Part shown: positions 18,001 to 26,575 of the stretch, piece by piece | Position numbering within the stretch: the first letter of the stretch is position 1 | How the letters are laid out: every line of letters begins with the position of its first letter | Origin: Martensiomyces pterosporus | Lineage: Eukaryota; Kickxellomycota; Kickxellomycetes; Kickxellales; Kickxellaceae | Direction: 5' to 3' | DNA: 26,575 nucleotides | Assembly: GCA_025201845.1 (NCBI GenBank) | Contig: MU604103.1 | Coordinates: 1 to 26,575, forward strand | Notes under the pieces: model-generated | What the model was told of the DNA's origin: nothing | Databases searched by the model: none | What the model saw: only the letters and a program-made list of their open reading frames with translations | Program-made: the position numbers and the translations under genes

Positions 18001-20014
18001 GTTTCATCGAATGTCCGGGTACGTTGACCAGCAGGACCTTCATGTCTCCACTGCCACCGTTTACGAGGCCGTAATGACATCAGCGCTGCTGCGTCTTCCA
18101 CGGACCATGTCACAGTCAGCCAAGGAAGAGAGGGTGCGCGAAGTGCTTGTGGAGCTGGGTTTGTGGCCGGTGCGCGATTCGCGCATTGGAAAGAGCGGTG
18201 CACGCGGGATCAGCGGCGGCGAGATGAGGCGCGTCTCCATTGCTTGCGAGCTAGTTACCTCCCCATCGATTATTTTCCTTGACGAGCCCACGTCGGGGCT
18301 TGATGCCTACAACGCCTTTGTTGTCATGGACACGCTGTCTCAGCTCGCACGCAGATACGGGCGGACAGTTATTTGCACCATTCACCAGCCGCGCTCAGAC
18401 ATCTTTGGCATGTTTGACAGACTGATCGTGCTTGCTGCTGGGCAGATGTGCTATTCGGGCCCGGCCAGCACAATCGTCGAGCACTTTGAGTCAATTGGCC
18501 ACCCAGTCCCCAAGGGCTACAATATTGCTGACTTTTCGATCGATCTTGTCCAGCAGGCGACGGTGACCAGCGTCAATAAGAGCGGCAGCGCTGCCCAGAA
18601 GCCGGTCGAACAGCCTGATGAAAAGGCAGCTGGACCGTGCACTGACGACGACTTGGACGAGAAGAGCTCGGAGGATAGCGAATGGACTCCGCTGCTGAAG
18701 GAGAGCCACGTGTCCCTGACATCGTGCGCAGAAGACAGCTCCAAAAAGGGCGGCAGTGACATAACGGGCAGTGCAGGCACAAGCAGCCGCAGCTTGGTCA
18801 AGGAAAAGGAAAGGGGGCAAGGGAAGGGCAGCAGCGGCTCGGCTGCAGAGCCCCAGTCTCAGCCAAAGCCCAAGCGCAAGGGCAACCAGTTCCTCGTATA
18901 TGACCTCGATGTCAGCCTCACGCAGATCCTGAAAAGCTTTAGCGAGAGCGGCCAGTACCACGAGTTGATGGAGGAACTGGATGGGATCACAGGCACTGAG
19001 TGGGAGCCCTCCTCGTTCGAAATGGTCAGCTCCTTTGGCGGCACGCCGCACACACGGCCTGTCACCCCGATGCAGCAGGTGCTTGTTATATTTACAAACC
19101 TGCGCGACCTGGCGCTCCTGCTCTATCGACAGCTCCGAGGCGAAACGATCGGCCAGGCGTTCGACGACGAATTGCGCCCAACCCTGTACGAGCAGTTCAA
19201 GGTTCTATCAGCCCGGATCTTCCGCCACCTGTACAGAGATCCGACGCTGATGCTTGCAAACTACGCGCTGTCTGTGTTCATTGGCCTGATGTGTGGTGCC
19301 CTGTTCTACCAGCTCGACAACTCCATTCAGGGGATGCAGAACCGCCTGGGTCTGTTCATGTTTATTCTCGCGTTCTATGGATTTGGGTGCACAACCTCCT
19401 TGCTGGTATTCTCAGAAGAGCGGCTGCTGTATCTACGCGAGCGTGCCAATGCCTTCTACGATCCGCTGGCGTACTTCATGGCCAAGGTGACATTTGACCT
19501 TGTCCCACTGCGCGTCATCCCACCGCTGCTGCTCACTCTCATCGTGTATCCGATGACCGGGCTGGCGGCAACCTGGCACCAGTTCATAAAGTTCTTCAGC
19601 ACCGTTGTCTTGTTCAACCTGACCGTTGCCTCCCAGATGTTCTTCATTGGGCTGCTTGCAGAGGAGCTAGTGGTGTCAAACTTTCTGGCATCGATCATGC
19701 TGCTCTTCTCGCTGCTCTTTGGTGGCTTGATCCTCAACAAGGAGTCGATGCCGGCGATCATCAAGCCGCTGTGCCGCGTTTCGTCATTCAATCTCGCCTA
19801 TGAGGCACTAGCCATCAACGAGCTGCGTCACGCACACATCGAGGAGGTCAAGTTTGGGCTGGAGATCCAGATCCCTAGCGCATCGCTGATTTCGTCGTTT
19901 GGGTTTGATCTCCTGGCCTTCTGGCCAGACATCGGGATCCTGTGGGCTGTCTTGGCGGTCAGCCTTGGCCTGTCGCTTCTATGGCTGACATACGTAATCA
20001 AGGAGAGGAGGTAG
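15100..20014 (+). CDS. ADP1-like ABCG transporter with large EGF-containing ectodomain
   Basis: Half-size ABC transporter of the fungal ADP1 type; substrate unknown. Three exons, 15100-16396, 16699-16803 and 16905-20014, encode 1503 residues. Order: signal peptide (1-23); Gly/Asn/Ser-rich ectodomain (24-390) with a possible Kex2 site SKR|S at 247-250; EGF-like Cys-rich motifs (392-490), including CDCPSGWTGEDC and CKPGWGGWNC; a further Cys-rich segment; TM1 (about 659-684). The nucleotide-binding domain has Walker A GASGAGKS (792-799), signature SGGEMRR (904-910), Walker B IIFLDEP (923-929) and the H-loop His in CTIHQPRSD (962). A Ser/Lys/Glu-rich linker follows, then the ABC2 membrane domain with about six helices from 1250 to the end. 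All catalytic motifs are intact. The ATG has AAAA before it. The ectodomain before the EGF motifs looks unusually long, judged from family knowledge. Confidence 0.92.
16397..16698 (+). other. ABC transporter intron 1 (302 bp)
   Basis: Donor G|GTAAGC at 16397, branch-site-like GCTAAC near 16660, acceptor CCCGTAG ending at 16698. It joins G|CG as Ala, giving DCLTPACASPLDEG, which keeps the Cys-x-x-Pro-x-Cys pattern of the family. The nearby AG at 16686-16687 is out of phase with the downstream frame. Confidence 0.75.
16804..16904 (+). other. ABC transporter intron 2 (101 bp)
   Basis: Donor A|GTAAGT at 16804, branch site AACTAACA near 16865, acceptor GTGTAG ending at 16904. It joins A|TG as Met in NCNMCLTDAAC. 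Confidence 0.85.
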
Positions 20015-20358
20015 ATGCACAGACTGTGGCGCCCTCCTGTACACGCAGCCAAAACACTCGTTGACTTTCCGTTTCTAGCTCAATGCTTCCTTTCAGCTAT
20101 TTTCTGTTCAGCTACTTCTACCAGCATGTTTCAACTGTCTCAAAAACAAAAAACAGCAAAGGCGAGAAGGAAAACGCTTAGCAGCTTGCTCTGCTTTGTC
20201 GCGTGGCTCGCCGGCTCACCCCGACTCCGCCAGCAAACACGCCAGAGCGGTGCAGCAAGCTTCGCCTCGCTTTCTTTCAAACGCAGCTTTCTATTATTTT
20301 CCCTTCACAACAGCAGCTGGTCTTTCGGAAAGCGCTGCGGCGAAATCTAAACAGCCAA
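20015..20358 (+). promoter_or_regulatory. Promoter region of the eIF2D gene
   Basis: A 344-bp gap between tandem genes. It holds pyrimidine-rich stretches (near 20066-20120) and no TATA box. The eIF2D frame is open back to 20203, but from a GTG, so this is treated as non-coding leader. Confidence 0.5.
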
Positions 20359-22311
20359 ATGTTCAAGAAGCCATTCCAGACAAAGGCTCGCACGCCGGTC
20401 CGGTCGTCCAATTGCCGGCGCTTGGTTCAGGAATCAAAGGAGGGCTTTCCAACGGCATGGGAATCAGTGGCAGCAGCAGCAGCCGAGAGCGGTGCCAGTG
20501 CCGGCGATGCTGCGGTTGCTGAGCACGCCGAGGAGGCAAAGACACCAATGCCAAGCAAGCTGCAGACAGCGAAATTCGTATCTCACATCGGCGACAAGGG
20601 CGATATCTTCTACAGCGAGGCAGGCAACCCGCTCTGGGTCAAAGCAGAGCTCCCTGGAAGCAACGCTGCTACCTTGGCGCCAACTGTATACACGCTGTGG
20701 GACTTTCCGAGCATGCTGCCGATTCTGTGGACCTGGCAGCCCGTTGTCAAGAAGCTGATAGGCGGCGCTGACCTGATGGTACCTGGGCTTATTGTCCCCA
20801 AGGGCGGTCTGCCTGCCCTGAAGCGCGGTGCTCTGGTAGCGATCTGCTGCCCTGGCAGCGTGGCTGCTCAGGCGGTCGGTGTGCTGGCGATCGACACGAA
20901 GGATATCCGCAGCGTTGCTGGCGCTAAGGGCAAGGCGGTTCTGATCATGCACACTTACAAGGACCACCTCTGGGAGGCGGGCAGCAAGTCAGCTCCACCA
21001 GAGACCTTGCAGATTGCCGAGGACCTTGGGTTTGAGGCAGAGAGTGCTGAGGCGAGCTCTCTTGGCGTCGGCGATGACGATGCAGAGGAAGAGGAAGAGG
21101 ACGGTGGGGAATGGGTGGTTGTCGGCCAAGAGTCAGGCAGCAGTGAACCAGCCAATTCGCAGGGGCAGGAGGAAGCTGCGGCCAACGAAGCGACAGTGGG
21201 TGGCGCCGAGAATAGCGCTGACAAGCAGCCTGCTGTTGCTGAAGAGCCTGCGCAAAACACGCCTGCTGAAATAACAGCAGCCGAGATGGACGCATTGCTC
21301 ATGGAAACCCTGAAGCAAGCAATGGCTACCGTGCTTGACGAAAAGACCGCATCCAGCCTGCTTCCAATCAACTCATCGGCTGTGTATTCGCACTATATCG
21401 TGCCCAACGCGCCATATGGGGTTGATCTGGATATCAAAAAGTCGACGTACAAGAAGCTGGCAAAGTTCCTCAAAGCAGCAGAGAAGCACGGCTTGATAAA
21501 GCTGAAGGACATCCGTGGCGAGTCACATGTAAAGTCGTTCAACTGGAAGCACAGGGACATGGTTGAGTACAAGCCATACAAGGTGTCGCAGGGGAAGAAG
21601 GACAAGGGAAGCACAGATGCCGGCAATGGTTCAGCAGCAGCAGGAGCAGCAGCAACTGGTAGCCAGGGACATCAGCAGTCAGCCGGGAATCAGATCCGCG
21701 TTGTGGACCTGTTCAAGCCTCCTAATGCACTCAAGCCGCTGTTTGACGATGTTGGCGCACAGACCAGCTCTGGGTACTTTACTCGACACCAGACACGCCA
21801 GGCCCTTGAAGACTACATCAAGAGCCGCGAGCTAATCGACCCCAAAAGCCCACGCCAGGTGAAGCTGGACCACCGCCTGTGCGACGGCCTTTTGACCAAG
21901 GAGGAGTACTCCAAGCTAGCGCTCTTCCCGCGAGACAAGCTGCAGGCACGCATGCAAGAGCGGATGACGCTGTACACCCAGCTCCTTATCCCGGGCAAGG
22001 AGCCTGTGACAAAGATTGGCAGCCCACCGGTGGTCGACATCACTTGCGAGAAGAAAATGGGCAACAAGGTCATTACGCGAACCGCTGGGCTGGAGAAATA
22101 TGGAATCGATCCGAATGCAATTGCCAAGGAGCTAAGAACGATCTGCGCATCCAGCACTGCAGTCGACCCGATCCCTGGAAAGAAGGACGCGCACTCGGTT
22201 CTTGTGCAGGGCCACCATGTCGCTGCGGTCACAAAGCTGCTTGAAAAGCACGGCCTGCCACCGCGGTTGATCAGTGTGACTGACAAAACAAGTAAGCCAA
22301 AGAAAAAGTAG
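20359..22311 (+). CDS. TMA64: Translation initiation factor eIF2D (ligatin/Tma64 family)
   Basis: A cytosolic ribosome-binding factor; family members deliver initiator tRNA without GTP and recycle 40S subunits from tRNA and mRNA after termination. The 650-residue protein has the whole architecture: an N-terminal domain opening MFKKPFQTKARTPVRSS, a PUA domain (about 128-208, GADLMVPGLIVPKG to MHTYKDHLW), an acidic linker (about 238-300), a winged-helix-like region (about 305-405), a SWIB/MDM2-like domain (about 446-510, VVDLFKPPNALKPLF), and a C-terminal SUI1/eIF1-like domain (about 555-645, KMGNKVITRTAGLEKYGID). The ATG at 20359 gives the MFxK start typical of the family; the open frame upstream has only a GTG. 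Single exon. The symbol follows the yeast name. Confidence 0.93.
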   Translation: MFKKPFQTKARTPVRSSNCRRLVQESKEGFPTAWESVAAAAAESGASAGDAAVAEHAEEAKTPMPSKLQTAKFVSHIGDKGDIFYSEAGNPLWVKAELPGSNAATLAPTVYTLWDFPSMLPILWTWQPVVKKLIGGADLMVPGLIVPKGGLPALKRGALVAICCPGSVAAQAVGVLAIDTKDIRSVAGAKGKAVLIMHTYKDHLWEAGSKSAPPETLQIAEDLGFEAESAEASSLGVGDDDAEEEEEDGGEWVVVGQESGSSEPANSQGQEEAAANEATVGGAENSADKQPAVAEEPAQNTPAEITAAEMDALLMETLKQAMATVLDEKTASSLLPINSSAVYSHYIVPNAPYGVDLDIKKSTYKKLAKFLKAAEKHGLIKLKDIRGESHVKSFNWKHRDMVEYKPYKVSQGKKDKGSTDAGNGSAAAGAAATGSQGHQQSAGNQIRVVDLFKPPNALKPLFDDVGAQTSSGYFTRHQTRQALEDYIKSRELIDPKSPRQVKLDHRLCDGLLTKEEYSKLALFPRDKLQARMQERMTLYTQLLIPGKEPVTKIGSPPVVDITCEKKMGNKVITRTAGLEKYGIDPNAIAKELRTICASSTAVDPIPGKKDAHSVLVQGHHVAAVTKLLEKHGLPPRLISVTDKTSKPKKK

Positions 22312-22812
22312 GCCTGTGGCATACTCAGCAGAGGTAGGCTAAGAGCACGCCAATGTTTTGGAAGCCCCAGCCAAGCATAAACGCGCACTTTCTAGAACTG
22401 CTTATCCCTTATACGAGCTCTCTGCTGAGCGTTAAGCACGCCAGAAAGGCGCTTTGAGGTCGAGGAGGTGCGGCATTGGTGGGCAGCGCCAAGAGGCGGA
22501 GGTGTGCGCTTGGCAGCTCTGGAAACTCTAGGCGTAATGCGCCTAATACATGCCAAGTCGAAGCACGGCAGCCGAGCGCATGTGCCTGCCTCCAGCACAC
22601 CGAGGCGCTTTATGGTGCGCTGTCTGTTTGGTGCTTATTGTGGTGGCGAACAATGACGCGCACAAAGGGAGGATATAAGGGCTGCCCTGCTGCCTTTCGT
22701 ACATCCAGGCTCTCCAATATCCTCTTTTCTCTACTCTCCCCCTCCATTCTACATAAAGGTGCTTTACTCGTACCAGCAACACTTGCACAAGGCGTTTTTG
22801 CCTAGACACAGC
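22312..22812. other. Intergenic with promoter of the 127-residue orphan
   Basis: It contains the eIF2D 3' flank, a TATA box at 22674 and a pyrimidine-rich stretch (22715-22750), probably a transcription start region. Short antisense frames here lack features. Confidence 0.5.
22674..22680 (+). promoter_or_regulatory. TATA box of the 127-residue orphan gene
   Basis: TATAAGG within GGATATAAGG, 133-139 bp upstream of the ATG at 22813, followed by a CT-rich stretch. Confidence 0.45.
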
Positions 22813-23196
22813 ATGTTAGTAGACAGGTCGATCTTTGAGATGAGCTGGCTTCATCGTATGCATGGGAGCTTGCCGTGGGTCAGAAAAACACCGAGGGCCG
22901 CAGCAACAACGCCCGATGTGGACTTGGCTCCTGGCGAAGGCGAAGTGAGGGTTGTGCGTGTCGGGAGAGAAGCAGCTGGCACCTGGAGGCAGAGCTACCC
23001 CGACACCGACATAAACGACCTGTTCAGCCTTGCCGAAAAGGATATGCCAGAGCTCGAAAATGCAGTGCCATATATCGACGACGACCATGAATTGATGATG
23101 GCCGAGCAGCTTGCGCGCAGGCACTCGTCAATAAGACGGAAGCTGCACCGCATGAGCATCATTGTGACACGGCCGATAAACATGCTCCAGTCGTAA
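22813..23196 (+). CDS. Hypothetical protein, 127 residues
   Basis: Not recognised. The predicted protein is soluble, without signal peptide or membrane helix. The first 30 residues are aromatic and basic (SWLHRMHGSLPWVRK). The middle carries a short beta-like stretch, EVRVVRVGREAAGTWRQSYP, then an acidic segment, DTDINDLFSLAEKDMPELEN, and the last 35 residues form a basic, probably helical end (ARRHSSIRRKLHRMS). This alternation of patches does not look like random translation, and a TATA box with a pyrimidine leader lies upstream, so I keep it as a probable gene. The frame opens earlier at a GTG; another in-frame Met follows nine codons after the chosen start. An AATAAA occurs at 23477-23482. 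Confidence 0.55.
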   Translation: MLVDRSIFEMSWLHRMHGSLPWVRKTPRAAATTPDVDLAPGEGEVRVVRVGREAAGTWRQSYPDTDINDLFSLAEKDMPELENAVPYIDDDHELMMAEQLARRHSSIRRKLHRMSIIVTRPINMLQS

Positions 23197-24203
23197 AGCT
23201 CAGCGGCTACCGCTGCATTCCACGTGTCTTCCACGCTAGGATCCATTGTGCTGCTGTATGAATCCACGATTCCCACAGCGATAGCCGGAACCCCTCTGAT
23301 AAACGCGCACCACACCGAAAAAAATAGCCAGCCAGCCAGCCAGCCAGCCCTCCCTCATTCCAGGCGTAATCACCCAATAATTGTCACATACACCTTACCA
23401 CATGCACGCTGTCTTCCAATACTCCAGCATCCACTCACTTTACATCTGCTGTCAGTGCAGCTCTTACGCATATCCTAATAAACATGTGCTTGTCTGCTTA
23501 CCCCAGCGACATCAGTGAAATCGGCAGAGCTTTATTCCGCTACACTCGCTCTTTCCCATCAGCCCTTTGCATGCGTGCTGCTCCATGCATCTCAGGCATC
23601 TTGGGCATCTCGGAGGTGGAGCCTTGCCAAGAACGAAGCTGTTGGCTCCAAAAAGGGCGGACGGCGGTGGTGATTTGTTGGGAAACCCTTACGCAGCGAA
23701 ATTCCGGTGATTTGTGCATTCTTGGACCGCCGCTAGACACAGCACACAGCACCAGTGGGCCAGCCACCTCACTATGCTGGCATGGGCCCTTTGCGCTTGG
23801 CGCCTGCTACACCTAAGCAGCAGTGTGAGTCCAGAACCGACAAGTGCGCGGTGTCCTTATTTTAGCGCAGGGCTACTGTGTGACGCAGAGCACACCTCTG
23901 CAGACCGAGGCGTGTGCTGGGGGTGGGGGTTGTTCAGCAGACCAAATTCGCGGAGTTGCAAAGTCCGAAGATAGAATAGTGGTGGGTGACGATCGCGGGG
24001 ATTGCCTGCCTAGTGATAAGCAGCACAAAGCCAGCGGAACCGAGAAGGAAGAGCATGGCTGGCCATAGGAGCTTCCGCTACAGCACCGGCTCAGCCGCCT
24101 CCTTTCTTTTTCCTCTTCTTTTCCGTACTCAGCGCTTGTAGTGCATACGGCTTTTCTGTTAATTAGCACCCAGATCACTACCACATCGTAATAGCAGCTT
24201 GTC
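23197..24203. other. 1 kb intergenic with a tetranucleotide repeat
   Basis: It holds the (AGCC)6 repeat and the upstream region of the MFS gene. Short frames on both strands show no domain. No TATA box is evident just before 24204. Confidence 0.5.
23326..23349. repeat. (AGCC)6 microsatellite
   Basis: Six perfect tandem AGCC units directly after an A-rich run. Non-coding. Confidence 0.9.
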
Positions 24204-25706
24204 ATGGTGGTTAGTGTGTACAGCTCGACAGCAAGCACCAAGGAAAGCGCACTCACCACACACGACGCCGCTACTGACAAGCCCACGCATGAGATGGCTG
24301 TAGTGGACTTGGAAGAGACCCCAAAGAGCAAGGTAAGCGTGGTCGAGTCAGCCGACAATCTTCCTTATTCACACTTCACGAAGGCTGAGAAGATACGCAT
24401 CGTCGTTGTTATTGCCTATGCCGGTCTGCTAGCGCCATTCTCTTCCTCGAGCTACTATCCTTCAATCCACATAATCGCACGCGATTTGGATGTGTCGCTG
24501 TCAACGATAAACACATCCGTCTCGGTGTTCCTCTACGCAATGGCCGTGTTCCCGCTGTTCTGGAGCAACATTGCCGAAAGATACGGCCGCCGGAACGTGT
24601 ACATAGCATCTATGCTCATATACACGGCAGGAAGCATCGGGTGTGCGCTGTCAAAAAACATTGCCAGCCTCCTGGTGTCGCGCCTCATCCAGTCGGCTGG
24701 CTCCTCATCGGTGCTTGGTGTGGGTGCAGGCACCATCGCAGACATCTTTGAGCGCAAGGAGCGTGGCACAGCAATGGGGCTTTATTTCTTGGGCGCGCTT
24801 CTGGGACCTCCATTGGCGCCTATCATCGGTGGAGTGGTTGGCCAGCACTTGGGATGGCGTGCCATTTTCTGGATGCTAACCATCATGGCTGGAGTCTCGC
24901 TACTTGCCTTGATACTCTTCTTGCCCGAGACTCACCGCCGCATCGTTGCTCAAAAGCACCAAATTCGCCCAGTGAACATCCCTGAGGTGCCAACATGGCG
25001 CGAAAACAATCCGATCCAGACGCTCATGTACGCGCGCAACCCAATCGTCATGGCCGTCATTTTCCACAATGCGATGGTATTTGGCGGCTACATTGCAATG
25101 AGCAACTCGAACACATTTGTGATGAGCGCGATATACAAGTTTACGCAGACGAAGACGGGGCTCACATACCTGGGCATGGGCGGTGGGTGTCTTCTGGGGT
25201 CTGTCCTTGGCGGCAGATTTGTCGACTTTGTGCTGAACCGTGAGCGGAAGAAGTTGGCAGGGGAGAGTGCCAATTCGGAGGCAAGTGGCGGCCAGCAGAT
25301 CAAGGTCCCAGCTGAAATCCGAGTCCGCTACTTGTGGACTGGTGCTGTGCCATTTGCTGCTTCCACTATCGCCTATGGCTGGATGATCCACGCTGGCACG
25401 GTGCCTCTTGGCGGCGTCTTGGTGGTCCAGATCATTTGCGGCACATCCCTGTCGTGGCAGCTTTCGTTCACCTCCAACTACCTCATCGACCTGTATCCGA
25501 CCCGCGGGGCTAGCATCACTGCATCGCAGGCATTCTTCAGATCGCTGTGGAGTGGCGTCTGCACTCAGGTGCTCATCAACATGAAGACCAGCATTGGCTG
25601 GGGCTGGGAGTTTACGATATTTGGCTCTCTCGTTGCTCTTGGGCTATTGCTGACCCTGCCCATCACATTCAGAGGTGAGCAGCTACGGAACAGATTCCCC
25701 ATATAG
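24204..25706 (+). CDS. DHA1-type MFS transporter, complete
   Basis: A 500-residue, 12-helix permease of the drug:proton antiporter-1 family, predicted in the plasma membrane; substrate unknown. A hydrophilic N-terminal tail of about 65 residues precedes TM1. The helix 2-3 motif is NIAERYGRRNVY (122-133), and motif C in TM5 is GALLGPPLAPIIGGVVG (197-213). A long cytoplasmic loop starting PETHRRIV links the halves, and a shorter charged loop (NRERKKLAGES) lies in the second half. The end, LRNRFPI, is short. It aligns throughout with the left-edge MFS protein, sharing for example FPL-WSN, SMLIYT-GSIGCA and LPETHRR, so it is a diverged paralog with no nucleotide-level identity of the kind seen between the edge genes. 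Single exon; ATG in good context. Confidence 0.92.
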   Translation: MVVSVYSSTASTKESALTTHDAATDKPTHEMAVVDLEETPKSKVSVVESADNLPYSHFTKAEKIRIVVVIAYAGLLAPFSSSSYYPSIHIIARDLDVSLSTINTSVSVFLYAMAVFPLFWSNIAERYGRRNVYIASMLIYTAGSIGCALSKNIASLLVSRLIQSAGSSSVLGVGAGTIADIFERKERGTAMGLYFLGALLGPPLAPIIGGVVGQHLGWRAIFWMLTIMAGVSLLALILFLPETHRRIVAQKHQIRPVNIPEVPTWRENNPIQTLMYARNPIVMAVIFHNAMVFGGYIAMSNSNTFVMSAIYKFTQTKTGLTYLGMGGGCLLGSVLGGRFVDFVLNRERKKLAGESANSEASGGQQIKVPAEIRVRYLWTGAVPFAASTIAYGWMIHAGTVPLGGVLVVQIICGTSLSWQLSFTSNYLIDLYPTRGASITASQAFFRSLWSGVCTQVLINMKTSIGWGWEFTIFGSLVALGLLLTLPITFRGEQLRNRFPI

Positions 25707-26311
25707 ATTGTTTTTGCTATGTGCTCGCAGCCTGAACATTTGTATGTTTAAAATAACCCAATATTAACCATCACCGTGGGTCCGGTGTGAAAACTACATT
25801 GATACGTGGAAATCGGAGGACAACTTGACAGTCGCCATGGAATAATACATTAACCGAATATGCTCGTTGCTCTAGCTGGCACGGGTTGAAGAGAAAAGGT
25901 GGTAAAAATGTCTACTACGAAGAGCGGACACAGGTACGGCAGGAGAGGGCTAAAACGCTGTTGTTCGAATAAACATTTTCCCGACATGCGGTGATGGGCC
26001 TGTGGCCGGATTCACTGCATCGCGGAAAAACGCAGTTGCCTGGGATCTTGCATTTAGCCAAGTCCGACCGCCAGCATTTTCAATATTCGGTGGGCTTCCA
26101 GCCAACTCCGGTTGAGCGTCCAGGAACAAAATAGATGATGAACAGGAGCACAGAGCTTATTCATGGGTACTTAAGGCCGGTAGCGAGACGAATGGTACCA
26201 GTGTCTGTGCTACCTATTCACGCCTTTCTCATCGCTGCAAGCCACCTCATAACCATACCCCAAAAACAACATCGCATTCCCAACTCACACAAGGACCCAC
26301 AGACACAGGCA
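25707..26311. other. Intergenic between tandem MFS genes
   Basis: About 600 bp. The upstream 90 bp of the next gene are CA-rich and differ from the upstream region of the near-identical left-edge gene. No TATA box, RNA gene or repeat was recognised. Confidence 0.5.
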
Positions 26312-26575
26312 ATGCGCCAGACCACTGCAGCTACCCCCACGACCACTAGTTCCCGCCAGCCCGGCGCATCGAATGAAAAGTCAGAGCCACCGCCTGCGCA
26401 GACAAGCGAACAGGCGTTGCCGTACTGCCCGTTCTCGGCAAAGGCAAGAGCTGTAATCGTCCTCATCACAGCACTCACCGCCCTGGTCAGCCCACTGTCC
26501 GCAAACATGTACTATCCGAGCATCCAGAAGGTCAGGGACGACCTCCACACGACGCAGTCTGCAGTCACATGGACA
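26312..26575 (+). CDS. DHA1-type MFS transporter, 5' end only (cut by window edge)
   Basis: The first 88 codons of a third MFS gene, open to the right edge. The N-terminal 36 residues are a Thr/Pro/Ser-rich tail unrelated to that of the left-edge gene. From LPYCPFSAK onward the encoded residues match the left-edge protein through TM1 (AVIVLITALTALVSPLSA) and into the first loop. The underlying DNA is identical over 147 bp. Start: the ATG at 26312, the first in frame. The substrate and the remainder of the gene are unknown. Confidence 0.85.
   Translation, partial: MRQTTAATPTTTSSRQPGASNEKSEPPPAQTSEQALPYCPFSAKARAVIVLITALTALVSPLSANMYYPSIQKVRDDLHTTQSAVTWT
26429..26575 (+). repeat. Inverted repeat arm, right (pairs with 948-1094)
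   Basis: Identical to the reverse complement of 948-1094. It lies inside the coding sequence of the right-edge MFS gene and reaches the last base of the window. Confidence 0.9.

Noticed and set aside
20203..20358. Upstream extension of the eIF2D frame
   Set aside because: It begins with GTG; the MFKK start at 20359 matches the family.

Overview
The window is nuclear DNA from a fungus. Evidence: secreted SUN-family and CRH-like (GH16) cell-wall proteins, GPI-anchor signals, GT..AG introns with CTAAC branch sites, TATA boxes 50-140 bp upstream of start codons, a eukaryotic eIF2D, and an ADP1-type ABC transporter. The family mix and compact intron-poor genes would suit an early-diverging lineage such as Kickxellomycotina, but that placement is inference. 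Several genes have in-frame codons upstream that are not ATG, so starts here were set at the first sensible ATG.

Layout. The left edge (1-1241, minus) holds a DHA1-type MFS transporter running out of the window. It is followed by a SUN-family wall protein (minus), about 1.6 kb with no supportable gene, and a small SANT/Myb-like protein (minus). Then come three tiny secreted proteins (5909-6205 plus, 6668-6970 plus, 7167-7478 minus), the last two being tail-to-tail paralogs. A GPI-anchored GDSL esterase (minus) is divergent from a DUF2791-type ABC-class ATPase (plus). From there all genes are on plus: a GPI-anchored CRH-like GH16 protein with one intron, a three-exon ADP1-like ABCG transporter with a large ectodomain, eIF2D, a 127-residue orphan, a complete DHA1 MFS transporter, and the first 88 codons of another MFS gene cut by the right edge.

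How they fit together. At least seven genes encode secreted, wall-anchored or ectodomain-bearing products, so the region looks enriched for cell-surface functions. The ATPase, SANT protein and eIF2D are interspersed housekeeping or regulatory genes. No operon logic applies; each gene has its own promoter.

Most notable: (1) the two edge MFS genes share 147 bp of perfect identity in inverted orientation although their N-terminal tails are unrelated; (2) the CRH-like protein lacks the GH16 catalytic glutamates; (3) a tail-to-tail pair of Asn/Trp/Gly-rich mini secreted proteins shares a gap-free 54-residue module; (4) the ABC transporter has a long low-complexity repeat ectodomain and a symmetric phase 1-1 EGF-like exon. 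No tRNA, rRNA, CRISPR array or transposon was recognised.
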